Below, in pieces: positions 7,996-17,274 of a stretch of DNA of 64,000 nt. Position 1 is the stretch's first letter. Each line of letters begins with the position of its first letter. Both the position numbers and the translations under genes were made by a program. Source of the DNA: G963692885 sp964657395 (GTDB taxonomy: Bacteria; Acidobacteriota; Terriglobia; Terriglobales; Acidobacteriaceae); the NCBI GenBank assembly GCA_964657395.1, contig CAZZUX010000001.1, positions 1 through 64,000 of the forward strand, in the 5' to 3' direction. The notes below the pieces were generated by a model. The model saw only the letters and a program-made list of their open reading frames with translations, did not search any database and had not been told where the DNA came from.

Positions 7996-8967
7996 TTATA
8001 AAAACGCTAACAGGATCTTTCCAGCATGCTGCCCGGAGTCAAAATACCGATGCCCATCTGCAGCCTGTTCCATCGAGAAGATGCGGTCCACTACAGGCCT
8101 GATTGAGCCTTTCACCACCGCCGGCCATAGCCTCTCCTCCATTGCATCCCGCAGCTGGCCCTTCTCTGCCGCGGGCCGTACACGCAGCATGGAACCCGTG
8201 ACTACCAATCGTTTCGCCATCAGTCTCCGCAAATCAAGCTCCACCTTCGCACCCTGCGCGAAGGCGATGTGGATCAGGCGTCCGTGCTCAGCAAGCAATT
8301 CCATGTGCTTCGCGAAGTAGTCGCCGCCGATCATGTCCAGGATCACATCGACGCCCGCCGACCATGCCTTTGCCTCGGCAACCCAGTCACCCTTGTACGA
8401 GAACGCCGCCTCGGCACCTAACTCGCGGCACATTTTCAGCTTCGCTTCGCTACCAGCCGTCGCAGCCACACGCACGCCCAGGTACCGCGCCGCCTGGATC
8501 GCAAAGCTGCCAATGCCGCTCGTACCCGCCTGCACCAGCAGTATCTCCCCGGGTTGTACCAGCGGCTGATGGAACAGGTTGGCCCATACCGTAAACGCCG
8601 CCTCCGGTAGAGCAGCAGCTTCCACCAGCGCCATCTCCGCAGGCACCGGCAGACACTGCGCTGCGGGCGCCGCGCAATACTCGGCGTAACCACCTCCGGC
8701 CAACAGCGCACACACCCGGTCGCCGACCTGCCATCGAGCTACTGCCGAGCCGACAGCAGCAATCTGACCGGATACCTCCAACCCAAGCGTTTCTGACGCT
8801 CCTGCAGGCGGCGGATAGTTCCCTTGTCGCTGATGGACGTCGGCGCGATTGAGCCCGGCCCCCGCAACTCGGATCAATACCTCGTCTTCCCGAAATAAAG
8901 GCATCGGCGCTTCGACCACCACCAGCTGTTCGGGGCCACCCGGCTGCCTCACACCGACCGCGCGCAT
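7996..8967 (-). CDS. NAD(P)H:quinone oxidoreductase, MDR superfamily
   Basis: This 323-residue enzyme is a zinc-free medium-chain dehydrogenase of the quinone oxidoreductase / PIG3 type. The N-terminal GroES-like part contains VLIRVAGAGLNRADVHQRQGNYPPP. The Rossmann part contains LLVQAGTSGIGSFAIQAARYLG, a nucleotide-binding loop like the AxxGxxG motif of this family. The C-terminal part has GSMLRVRPAAEKG. It should reduce quinones or enones with NADPH in the cytoplasm. ATG 8967 is chosen because it follows the upstream stop by 13 bases; an extended frame upstream would overlap that gene. It is probably cotranscribed with the transporter gene at 8981. Confidence 0.88.
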   Translation of the reverse strand: MRAVGVRQPGGPEQLVVVEAPMPLFREDEVLIRVAGAGLNRADVHQRQGNYPPPAGASETLGLEVSGQIAAVGSAVARWQVGDRVCALLAGGGYAEYCAAPAAQCLPVPAEMALVEAAALPEAAFTVWANLFHQPLVQPGEILLVQAGTSGIGSFAIQAARYLGVRVAATAGSEAKLKMCRELGAEAAFSYKGDWVAEAKAWSAGVDVILDMIGGDYFAKHMELLAEHGRLIHIAFAQGAKVELDLRRLMAKRLVVTGSMLRVRPAAEKGQLRDAMEERLWPAVVKGSIRPVVDRIFSMEQAADGHRYFDSGQHAGKILLAFL

Positions 8968-8980
8968 CGTTGTCTGCAAG

Positions 8981-9682
8981 CTAGCTCGGCACCTCCGTCT
9001 CAATCACCACGGCCGACGCGTTCACCGCGAATGGATTGAAATTCGAATGCTCATCAAACGCATCCGCTCCCTCTTGCTTCTTCAGGAAATTCACCACTGC
9101 ATAGGTCAATGGGGTCGCCAGCACTTCATACGCCACCTTCGTCAGGTAGGAAGACACGATGATGCTCACGATCGTCCGGGCGGGCGTGCCCCAGAACGCA
9201 ATAAGAATCACCAGTGCCGTGTCGACTGCCTGGCCCGTGAGTGTCGAGCCGACGGTGCGACTCCATAACCAGCGGCCGCGCGTCAACACCTTCATCTTCG
9301 CCAGTGTGTAGGAATTGGTGAACTCGCCAGCCCAGTATGCGACCAGGCTTGCGATAGCAAAACGCGGGACCAGCCGGAACACTGTCTCAAATGCCTGCTG
9401 ATCCTTGTAGGCCGGCGCCGCAGGCAGCGCCACTGCAATCGCTCCCATGATCGACAGCAACGCCATCGCAAAAAAGCCCAGCCAGATCGCTCGTCTTGAA
9501 GCCGAGTAGCCATACACCTCGGTACAAACATCGCCGAAGATGTAGGTCACGGGGAACAGCAGTTGCGCGCCGGAAACCTGAAGCGGCCCGAGCTGACATA
9601 TCTTGGGCCCTACCAGGTTCGAAATCAGCAGCACCACAACAAACGCCAGCGTCAACGTGTCGAGATATTTGAACCTTCGCAT
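8981..9682 (-). CDS. yhhQ: queuosine precursor transporter (YhhQ/VUT family)
   Basis: This 233-residue integral membrane protein has about six hydrophobic segments. Family signatures include NLVGPKICQLG near the N-terminus, FPVTYIFGDVCTEVYGY with its acidic pair, and SRTVGSTLTGQAVDTALVILIAFWG. YhhQ proteins import queuosine precursors such as preQ0 and preQ1 for tRNA modification. No que or tgt gene is nearby, and I saw no preQ1 riboswitch upstream. It is read before the quinone oxidoreductase gene with a 13-base gap. Confidence 0.9.
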   Translation of the reverse strand: MRRFKYLDTLTLAFVVVLLISNLVGPKICQLGPLQVSGAQLLFPVTYIFGDVCTEVYGYSASRRAIWLGFFAMALLSIMGAIAVALPAAPAYKDQQAFETVFRLVPRFAIASLVAYWAGEFTNSYTLAKMKVLTRGRWLWSRTVGSTLTGQAVDTALVILIAFWGTPARTIVSIIVSSYLTKVAYEVLATPLTYAVVNFLKKQEGADAFDEHSNFNPFAVNASAVVIETEVPS

Positions 9683-9774
9683 AGATAGCTGAAGCGATTG
9701 TCACGCCTGCGCTGGAAACCGTCCACAAGTAAGCAGCGCGACGCTCATACAAATCAGGCACAAAGTCAGAAGAA

Positions 9775-12700
9775 TTACTCCACTGCAACTGTCGTCTGTG
9801 CCACATTCCAGCCACGCACACCCACCTTCATCCCACCTTTGCTCATACTCTCAGGGGCCGCAATCGAGATCTCCGTCGACTCGCCCGGCATCAGCGACAC
9901 ATAGTTCTCGCTGTAATAAGCCGGCAGAATCCGAGTATCGCCACCAGCACCCGCAGGAGCCGCAGCATGCTGCAAGGTCAACTTCGTCGCCAGTGCGGCC
10001 GTGCTGCCGCTATTCTGCAGCCGCACCTGGATTACCGTTTCACCATTTGCGGCCGTCGCCTTTGCAGTAGCCGACAACGTAGCTTTTGGCATCCGGCTCA
10101 GCTCGCGGTACGTACCGGTCTTCGCTGCGAGCCAATACACATTGCGCGAGACCAGCTTCCCGCTGTGGTCCTTCAGCAGCAGCTCGACCAGCGCCACATT
10201 CTGCAGGTACGGCGCAAGCTCAAGCTGGAATACCGGCGTCATCGCGTCCGCCTTCGCATCCACTGCTGTGTCCTTGCTCAGCAGCACCTTGTTGTCCAGC
10301 GAGTAGACTTTCGCCGAAACCGTCAGGCCCGCCGCAGCCTCTGGCGTCGTGTCAACAACAGCGATATTGAAGTTCGATAAATCCAGCTGCACATGCAGTG
10401 GCTCGCATGCCTTCATCGTTCCGTAGAACGACGACTGCGTATCGTAGTCCGAATTCAGAATCTGCCACATGTTGCTTGGCCACGCCGGCTGTGTCATCCA
10501 CAGCATGCGTCCACTATTCGGTGACCACAGGTGCGCATTCATCCCTTCGAAAATTGCGCGATGATCCACATAATCCAGCATCTGCGCCTTCCGCTCAAAA
10601 TCCTCCAGGCTGCCCGGCGCTCCGAAAGCCTCTTCAATCTGCTTCATGAAGGGCGCAGCATCGCCATTCCCCTGCTGATGCCAGTCGTGGTAAGCCCATG
10701 TGTCGCTCACGGGCCACTGGTCTGCTTTTGGAATCCAGTGCTGAAACGACTCCAGCGTCGAGAACGACGGTGTTCCCGTCTCCACTGAAAAACCATGGTT
10801 CAGCTTCGTGAAATAATCTGCCGGATTCTGATACTTGTAAGGCCCGCTATCCTGCAGATTCACCCGGTTTGAACTTGGCGAGTAGAACCTCGTTCCATCG
10901 AGCGAATGCGTCAGCCGATCCAGACCATCCGTCACAATCGGCTGCGGCACACCCTCATTCCTGCCGCACCACATCACGATCGATGGATGATTGCGGAAGC
11001 GCAGAATCGTGTCCTTCGCATTTGCAAGAAACAGCGCCGGGTCTTCCACCTCCGCGTTGTAATCCTGTGTGGAATCCCAGAAATCATTCCACACCATCAG
11101 CCCGTACTTATCCGCAAGATCGAAGAACGTCGACTCGGTATTCTGCCCCACCCAGTTGCGGATGATGTTCACGTTCGCATCGCGATGCAGCCGGAAATAC
11201 GGCTCCAGCCGCTCCATCGAAACCCGCTTGCGCGAATCATCCATGCCCCAGTTGCCACCGCGCGCCGCAATGCGCACTCCATTCACTTTCAGCACGAAAT
11301 ATGGCGCCGCACCCATGTCGCTGTCAGCCTTGAATGCGGGTGAATCATCCGCACCCTTCGCGATCGACGACACCCAACCGCCCGGGATCTCATGCATGCC
11401 GTCATGGCTCACATCCACGACCGAAGCCTTCGTATTCCGTGCTGCTGACGGCGCATATTCCACGCGCCGCAAATGACCGCTGTTATCCAGCAGGCTCACT
11501 TCGTAAGTCACCTCGCGCATGCCGAACTGTACTGTCTTCGTGTCCGACGCGATGCCGCCTGTATCAAACCCCAGCTTCAAGTGGTACAACTCCGGCTTGC
11601 CATAACCGTTGGGCCACCACAATCGAGGCTGCTGCACATTCAGCCCGGCAAACTCCTCCGGCGTCAGCTCGATCAAGTTCTCTCCCGGTGCCAGCTTCAC
11701 TTCCTTCTTTATGGCAACTCCACCCTCAAACGAAGCCGTCAGCAATCCCGTCACGACTGCACTCGACGTATTACTAAGCGGCACAGTCACGTTTACTTTG
11801 GCGCTGCTTCGATCCGGCAGCGGCAGCGTTGTGACTACATTCGGATCGCCTATCTTCACCGCACCGGATGCCAGCAGATGCACCGGCTGCCAAATGCCAC
11901 TGTCACGGTCACGAATGGCCGGAATCCAGTCCCAACCCTCGGTCGCCACGAACGTCGGTCCGTCGATCACCATGCTGCCGCCATTCTCGCCGGGCCCGCC
12001 GCGAATCGACTCCTCGTTCGGAATACCCGGATGCGGCGGCGGCGAGATTTTGACAGCAAGAGCATTCGCTTCACCCGGCTTCAATATGCCCGTCACATCA
12101 AACGTTCCGCGGATGAACGCACCTTTCACGGTCCCCAGTTCATGTCCGTTCAGCCATACGTCCGCAGCGTAATTGATCCCGTCGAACACCAACGTATAGT
12201 GCTGATCCTTACCACTCTCCGGCCCGGCAAATTCCGACCGATACCAGTAGTCCTGCTTGTTCAAACTTTCAGGAATCGCAAGATTATTCAGCCCATAATC
12301 CGGATCCGGGTATACGCCCCGGTCGATCATCGTCGTCAGCACCGTGCCCGGCACCGTCGCCGCCATCCAGCTGGCTTTCTCAGGATGGAATCCACTTGTT
12401 GCTATTGACGCGCCATCTGCCGCCACCTTCGGCGCTTCGGCCAGCATCCATCCGCCAACAAGCGTCCATCGGTTCTCCGCATCCTTCTCAAGTGTTGTTC
12501 GCGCCGGCGGCAAGGGCGCAGCCACAGCCGCACTGAAGGGTGCAGCCGACTTCGGCAGCGTCGCCGGATCCTGCGGTGCGTGATAGCCTGCCTGCTGTCG
12601 TGTCTGCAGCGGCCACGGCTTCGATCCCTCTTCGAACATCACCGTCGCAAAGTCCGGCTTCTGCTGGAACATCGCCTTCACCGCAGCAGCATCAAGCGTG

Positions 12701-13368
12701 GCGCGCTCTACGCTGAAGTTCGCGATCTTCCCGCTGAAGTGTGGGCCGACTGCATATGGCTCATGAAAGTGTGGGCCGAGATTTGGCATGTCCGGCTCTT
12801 GCGGTGGCCATCCGGACACCGCCGGCGCCAACTCGATTACAGGACTCACCGCGCCAAGCAGCAGCTTGCCATCCACCAGTTCAACGCCATCGCAGTAGAG
12901 CCGGATCACGGCGCTGCCTGCACCGGTCCCATCCGACGTTGCTGCTACCAGATGCCACTTCCCAGGAGCCAAGGCAGTGCTGGTCTTCAGCACGTTGTCT
13001 TCTCCAAGCCGGAGCGCTAGCTTCCCATCCATGATCGCGAAGTAGCGCGAGTCTTCCGCCACCGGATCACCGACACCCGCAACCAGCATCGGTCCCCTTG
13101 CTTCTTCGGCCGAATACACCCAGGCCGACATCGTCCACGTTGCACCGGCTTTCAGGATCGTGTCATGGTCCGGAATCGGTTTAGCCAACCCCGGGCCGCC
13201 GGCGATGAAGATCCCGCTGTACGGTCCATACGAGCCCGTATAGCTGGTAACATCCTCCGCCGTAATCGTCTGCGCTGCGCTGTAAAACATGGGATTGGCC
13301 GCGGTCATCAGGGCGGCAAGCGTGCAGAGCGCCAGCGTATGTAATCTAAGCAGAAGCATATGTTTCAT
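9775..13368 (-). CDS. secreted GH2 glycoside hydrolase with N-terminal LamG-like domain
   Basis: This 1197-residue exported protein starts with a signal peptide (LLRLHTLALCTLAALMTAA). A LamG/concanavalin-like domain (about 40-230: TWTMSAWVYSAEE, GKWHLVAATSDG) precedes the GH2 part. The GH2 part has a sugar-binding jelly roll (YWYRSEF, LVFDGINYAADVWLNGHELG), an immunoglobulin-like domain and a TIM barrel. E805 in MWCGRNEG is the likely acid/base, and E863 in GFSVETGTP is a candidate nucleophile. The motifs are closest to exo-beta-glucosaminidases and mannosidases of GH2; substrate is inference. The start is ambiguous: ATG 13368 is chosen (AGGA close upstream), with GTG 13383 and a later ATG possible. 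It lies 44 bases after the sialate O-acetylesterase gene and is probably in one operon with it. Confidence 0.85.
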   Translation of the reverse strand: MKHMLLLRLHTLALCTLAALMTAANPMFYSAAQTITAEDVTSYTGSYGPYSGIFIAGGPGLAKPIPDHDTILKAGATWTMSAWVYSAEEARGPMLVAGVGDPVAEDSRYFAIMDGKLALRLGEDNVLKTSTALAPGKWHLVAATSDGTGAGSAVIRLYCDGVELVDGKLLLGAVSPVIELAPAVSGWPPQEPDMPNLGPHFHEPYAVGPHFSGKIANFSVERATLDAAAVKAMFQQKPDFATVMFEEGSKPWPLQTRQQAGYHAPQDPATLPKSAAPFSAAVAAPLPPARTTLEKDAENRWTLVGGWMLAEAPKVAADGASIATSGFHPEKASWMAATVPGTVLTTMIDRGVYPDPDYGLNNLAIPESLNKQDYWYRSEFAGPESGKDQHYTLVFDGINYAADVWLNGHELGTVKGAFIRGTFDVTGILKPGEANALAVKISPPPHPGIPNEESIRGGPGENGGSMVIDGPTFVATEGWDWIPAIRDRDSGIWQPVHLLASGAVKIGDPNVVTTLPLPDRSSAKVNVTVPLSNTSSAVVTGLLTASFEGGVAIKKEVKLAPGENLIELTPEEFAGLNVQQPRLWWPNGYGKPELYHLKLGFDTGGIASDTKTVQFGMREVTYEVSLLDNSGHLRRVEYAPSAARNTKASVVDVSHDGMHEIPGGWVSSIAKGADDSPAFKADSDMGAAPYFVLKVNGVRIAARGGNWGMDDSRKRVSMERLEPYFRLHRDANVNIIRNWVGQNTESTFFDLADKYGLMVWNDFWDSTQDYNAEVEDPALFLANAKDTILRFRNHPSIVMWCGRNEGVPQPIVTDGLDRLTHSLDGTRFYSPSSNRVNLQDSGPYKYQNPADYFTKLNHGFSVETGTPSFSTLESFQHWIPKADQWPVSDTWAYHDWHQQGNGDAAPFMKQIEEAFGAPGSLEDFERKAQMLDYVDHRAIFEGMNAHLWSPNSGRMLWMTQPAWPSNMWQILNSDYDTQSSFYGTMKACEPLHVQLDLSNFNIAVVDTTPEAAAGLTVSAKVYSLDNKVLLSKDTAVDAKADAMTPVFQLELAPYLQNVALVELLLKDHSGKLVSRNVYWLAAKTGTYRELSRMPKATLSATAKATAANGETVIQVRLQNSGSTAALATKLTLQHAAAPAGAGGDTRILPAYYSENYVSLMPGESTEISIAAPESMSKGGMKVGVRGWNVAQTTVAVE

Positions 13369-13412
13369 CAGTCCTTGGAACACTAGGGTGGTGTCGAGCT
13401 TTACACGCAGCG

Positions 13413-14978
13413 TCAGCGCGCAGGCACCTGGTTTTCAGATGTAAAGGTTGAAGCAGGCAGGCCGGCCTTGTTGAACAAGGACGCCTGCGGAGCATTCGTC
13501 CAGGCGTATCGCACATAGCGAGGTTTCGGCACCGCAGCACTAGTAACCAACACTGTGTCGTTATCAATTCGCGCCTCCGCTGCAGCAAACTTGTGGTCGT
13601 CGCCGGCAATCTCGAAGCCCGGCAGCGATCCCGCGGATGATCCTTGCGCAGCCACCAGCTTGCCTGCCGTGTGATCGAACCACACGCGCATACCAGCGTC
13701 TTCAATGGTCGCCTGCCGGAAGAGCGGGCCTGCATACTCGAGCGTCTCGCCATACGCGAGTGCCCGCGCATTCAGCACCAGCCGTTCAGCCACTGTCTGT
13801 TTGTCCGGCGGATGCACGTTGTCCGGATCACCCACATCAATCGTTACCGCCATGCCTGTGTTCGTGAGCGCGAGCGTCCGTCTTTGCGCATCCCGCAGCA
13901 TGCCCCAGTCTTCTTCCGGCGTCGACTTGAAGCTCGAGATCTGCACAAACAGAAAAGGAAAGTCACCCTGCTGCCACTGTTGGCGCCAGTCGGTGATCAG
14001 TGTTGAAAACAGGCGGTGATAAAGCACCGCACGCGCTGGCGGGCTGTTGGTCTCGCCCTGGTACCAGATCGCGCCCTTGATCGTGAACGGCGTCGCCGGC
14101 GCCACCATCCCATTGAACAGCGCAGCCGGCGCCCACGAATCCAGGTTGGGATGCCATGCATGTTTCGGCTTCGGCTGGTTCGCCGCAACAGCCGCAGCAT
14201 CCTCTCGCTTCTCCGCTGCTGCCATCGCAGCATCCTGTGGCTGCTTGTCCGCTCGCTTCGCCCATTCGGAGAACACTGGCATCAGTGAAGCATCGGTAGC
14301 AATCCCGTCCATGCTCACCCAGGTATCCGCAGGTGTTCCGCCCCATGTTGAATCGATCACGCCGATCGGTACATGCTCCTTCGCCGCTATGTCGCGTGCG
14401 AACAGGTAGCCCACGGCAGAGAAGCTTGCCGCCGTTTCTGGCGTGCACTGTGTCCAGGTCGCCGGCTCGTCTTCCAGCGGATATTGTGAAGGCTTTTTCG
14501 GAATCAGAAGCAGGTGAATATCAGGATGGTTGGCATTTGCAATCTCCTGCGCAGCATTCTTCAATACGGCATTTCCCGGAAAACCATTCAGCGGCATTTC
14601 CATGTTCGACTGCCCGGACGCGAACCACACGTCACCAACCAGCAGGTCACTCAACGTGATCGTGTTAGAGCCTGCAATCTGCATCGTGTACGGACCGCCC
14701 GCCTTCTCCGGCATGAGGTACACGCTCCATTGGCCAAGAGCATCCGCAGTCGCGGCTGCGTGCTGGTCGCGGAAAGTGACCGACACCTTCTCACCAGGAT
14801 CTGCCCATCCCCATATGTGGATTGGGGCCTGTCTCTGCAACACGGCGTGATCGCTCAGCATGTGCGGCAATCGCACTTCGGCATACAGTTGGTCGTTCGG
14901 GGCGAGTATCGCGCCGGCCAGCAGTAAGAGAAAGCCGGCAACACAGGCAGGAAGTGATTTGTGAAAATCGTTGGGCAT
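13413..14978 (-). CDS. sialate O-acetylesterase-family SGNH hydrolase
   Basis: This 521-residue secreted esterase removes acetyl groups from sialic acids or, in soil bacteria, from plant polysaccharides. The signal peptide is LPACVAGFLLLLAGAILA. The nucleophile block is DVWFASGQSNMEMPL, with Ser in GQSN. IKGAIWYQGETN is the oxyanion block, and DVGDPDNVHPPDKQ near the C-terminal third carries the Asp/His pair. ATG 14978 (M14 of the longest frame) is preferred because it places the signal peptide near the start; ATG 15017 is also possible, and neither has a clear Shine-Dalgarno. The GH2 gene downstream suggests both act on the same acetylated glycan. Confidence 0.87.
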   Translation of the reverse strand: MPNDFHKSLPACVAGFLLLLAGAILAPNDQLYAEVRLPHMLSDHAVLQRQAPIHIWGWADPGEKVSVTFRDQHAAATADALGQWSVYLMPEKAGGPYTMQIAGSNTITLSDLLVGDVWFASGQSNMEMPLNGFPGNAVLKNAAQEIANANHPDIHLLLIPKKPSQYPLEDEPATWTQCTPETAASFSAVGYLFARDIAAKEHVPIGVIDSTWGGTPADTWVSMDGIATDASLMPVFSEWAKRADKQPQDAAMAAAEKREDAAAVAANQPKPKHAWHPNLDSWAPAALFNGMVAPATPFTIKGAIWYQGETNSPPARAVLYHRLFSTLITDWRQQWQQGDFPFLFVQISSFKSTPEEDWGMLRDAQRRTLALTNTGMAVTIDVGDPDNVHPPDKQTVAERLVLNARALAYGETLEYAGPLFRQATIEDAGMRVWFDHTAGKLVAAQGSSAGSLPGFEIAGDDHKFAAAEARIDNDTVLVTSAAVPKPRYVRYAWTNAPQASLFNKAGLPASTFTSENQVPAR

Positions 14979-15133
14979 CACGGCTCGGGCACACCTCGGA
15001 AGAGTGTCACTCACCATTAAGCATCAAGGCTCAAAGCCGGTGCAGCAACCAACGGATGATATCGTTACCGCGCCTCTTTCAACAACTCACAAGGCGAGAA
15101 TTAAGGACCGGCCCGACTCACGACAACGAGTAT

Positions 15134-16930
15134 CTAGCTGGCGAGAGCCACTTCGATCTGCTTGGCTGCTGCATCCAGCTTTACCAGCTTGAAGCTGCGG
15201 ATCTGCCCAGGTGCCGGCGCTCCGTCTGTCTTCGCCTGCGTGGATGTCTCGCCCTTCCATCGCGCCTTCAACATACTGCTAAGCGAGGACAGGTCGACCT
15301 TCGCTGCACCCGCATCGCCCTGGCTTGGAGCAGCTGAGCGACTCGGGATCTTGCAGGTTGCATGAATCCCAAGACCAAGCTCTACCCGCGCCACATCCTG
15401 CTGAATATCGATGATGCGTGCTGTCACCACATCGCCTTCGTGATGCTCGGCAAGATATTCATCGAGACTGGTCGGAATCAATCGCTTCATACTCAGTCGG
15501 AACTGGCGCTTCTCACGATCGATCTCGATCACCTGGGCCTGCACCACCTGCCCGGCTCGCAGCACGTCCTGCGGATGCTCGATCCGCTTGTCTGCGCTTA
15601 TTTCGCTGACGTGCACCATGCCTTCCACGCCTTCGGTCAATTGAACGAACGCGCCGAACTTGGTGAAGCTGGTCACTGGCCCCTCCACTGCTGCGCCTAC
15701 CGGATAACGCTGGACCATCTCGTTGAATGGATCATCCTGCGTCTGCTTCAGACCCAGCGATATCCTCCGCTCAGCAGCCGATACCCCCAGGATGACGGCA
15801 TCCACCTGCTCGCCCACCTTGACCATGTCGCCGGGCTTGCGCACCTTCTTGGCCCACGACATTTCAGACAGGTGCACCATGCCTTCGATCCCCGGCTCCA
15901 GTTGTACGAACGCGCCAAACTCTGCCAGCCTCGTCACCGTTCCCTGGACGCGGTCGCCAGCCTTGTAGCGTTCGCCAGCCGTATCCCACGGATAAGGCAG
16001 CAGCTGCTTCATGCCTACAGAAATGCGCTGCTTGGCCGCGTCTACACTCAGTACTTTTACGTTGACGCTCTGACCGACCGTCAGCACCTCTGCAACCTTC
16101 TCGACCCTGGCCCACGAGATGTCGCCGATGTGCAGCAGCGCGTCCACACCGCCCAGATCTACGAAGGCGCCATACGCAGCCAGCGTCTTGATCGTGCCAG
16201 TCAGAATGTCGCCTTCTTTTAACTCGCTATAGCGTTGTCCCCGGGATTCCAATTCTTCCTGCTCGACGACGACCCTGCGGTCTACAACGATGTCTTCGGT
16301 ATCGACCTCAAGCTTGATGATGCGGCAATGGATTTCCTGCCCGACGAGCTTCTCCATCTGTGTCGCATCGCGGACGCCACTCCGGCTAGCCGGCATGAAG
16401 GCGCGTACACCCACGTCTACTGTAAAGCCGCCTTTCACCAGTGCTGTCACATTGCCGGCAATGGTCGCCTTCTCTGCAAAGGCGCTCTCGAAGGCTGACC
16501 AGTCCCTGGGCTGCGCGACCTTCTGCCTAGTCAGTTCGTAGTAGCCCTCCTCGTTGCGTCCCTTCACGCTTACAAGGACGTGGTCGCCTGCCTTTAACTG
16601 CGCCGCATCTGCTCCGGCCGCAGTCAGAGATAGCACACCTTCTGTTTTGAAGCCGATGTCAACGAAAATGGATTCGGCGGTGACACTCACCACGGTTCCC
16701 TGGATCTGTTTGCTGCCGCCTTCGGCCGCAGCCTTGTGTCCGCGCTCGTACTCCGAAAACAATGCGGCGAACGACTCATCCTCTTCAGGCGGGTGCGGCA
16801 GAGTGGCATGCTCGGCGGGCACCGGTGCAGCAGCCGCCAGGACGGAAAGGTCGCTGGCAGACTCGTTAAGGGGGCTTTGAGGAATGAAAACTTGGGCAGG
16901 ATCAGTCATGACAGGATTTTCGGTAGACAT
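15134..16930 (-). CDS. rpsA: 30S ribosomal protein S1
   Basis: This 598-residue protein has six S1 (OB-fold) repeats. Their starts are at KQIQGTVVSVTAESIFVDIG, TIAGNVTALVKGGFTVDVG, DILTGTIKTLAAYGAFVDLG, DRVQGTVTRLAEFGAFVQL, AAVEGPVTSFTKFGAFVQL and DVVTARIIDIQQDVARVELG. It binds mRNA and helps bring it to the 30S subunit. An acidic, low-complexity N-terminal leader of about 85 residues precedes repeat 1, and a linker of about 50 residues follows repeat 6, making it somewhat longer than the E. coli protein (557). ATG 16930 is chosen with GGTGAG upstream; the longer frame to 17038 would run into the parS-like palindrome. Confidence 0.95.
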   Translation of the reverse strand: MSTENPVMTDPAQVFIPQSPLNESASDLSVLAAAAPVPAEHATLPHPPEEDESFAALFSEYERGHKAAAEGGSKQIQGTVVSVTAESIFVDIGFKTEGVLSLTAAGADAAQLKAGDHVLVSVKGRNEEGYYELTRQKVAQPRDWSAFESAFAEKATIAGNVTALVKGGFTVDVGVRAFMPASRSGVRDATQMEKLVGQEIHCRIIKLEVDTEDIVVDRRVVVEQEELESRGQRYSELKEGDILTGTIKTLAAYGAFVDLGGVDALLHIGDISWARVEKVAEVLTVGQSVNVKVLSVDAAKQRISVGMKQLLPYPWDTAGERYKAGDRVQGTVTRLAEFGAFVQLEPGIEGMVHLSEMSWAKKVRKPGDMVKVGEQVDAVILGVSAAERRISLGLKQTQDDPFNEMVQRYPVGAAVEGPVTSFTKFGAFVQLTEGVEGMVHVSEISADKRIEHPQDVLRAGQVVQAQVIEIDREKRQFRLSMKRLIPTSLDEYLAEHHEGDVVTARIIDIQQDVARVELGLGIHATCKIPSRSAAPSQGDAGAAKVDLSSLSSMLKARWKGETSTQAKTDGAPAPGQIRSFKLVKLDAAAKQIEVALAS

Positions 16931-17274
16931 GGGTTTTAGCTCACCATCATTCTGGCACAGCAGCCATTGTTCTGAAGTTGGCGGAGCCGTTGGGTCGAAC
17001 AAGGCCAAATTGTTCCACGTGGAACAATTGCATGCCACTTACCTGGAAGGTAACTGTCGCTGGAGTCTGCGCCAAACCGAGAATGAAGCCCGAAAGCATT
17101 TCACCAGCGGGGCAAAATTCGTCCAATAAAGTCGTTTCGATTCGTACTGATTGTTCTGAAATGTCGGATGAGCGCGCAGTTTGCATGATCAACAGAGTTG
17201 CGCTGCTCTCTGACTCAGAGCAAAGTGGTCCAAAACTTTTTGCGGTAAAGGCCTTTTTGGAAGAGACTGGCATT
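16931..17274. other. 344-base intergenic region between rpsA and paoA
   Basis: This is a divergent promoter region. It contains the parS-like palindrome at 17008-17029. Apart from that I see no gene, RNA or clear promoter. The frame that extends paoA upstream through this region lacks protein-like composition. Confidence 0.5.
17008..17029. promoter_or_regulatory. parS-like ParB binding site
   Basis: A perfect 22-bp palindrome has the core TGTTCCACGTGGAACA at 17011-17026. This matches the widely conserved bacterial parS consensus TGTTNCACGTGNAACA at every defined position. Three further bases on each side are also symmetric. It lies in the non-coding gap upstream of rpsA. ParB binds such sites, loads SMC and segregates the origin region. 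I found no second copy in the window. Confidence 0.8.

Noticed and set aside
9683..9774. Possible preQ1 riboswitch before the YhhQ-type transporter
   Set aside because: I looked for the short preQ1 aptamer pattern with its A-rich tail and did not find it.
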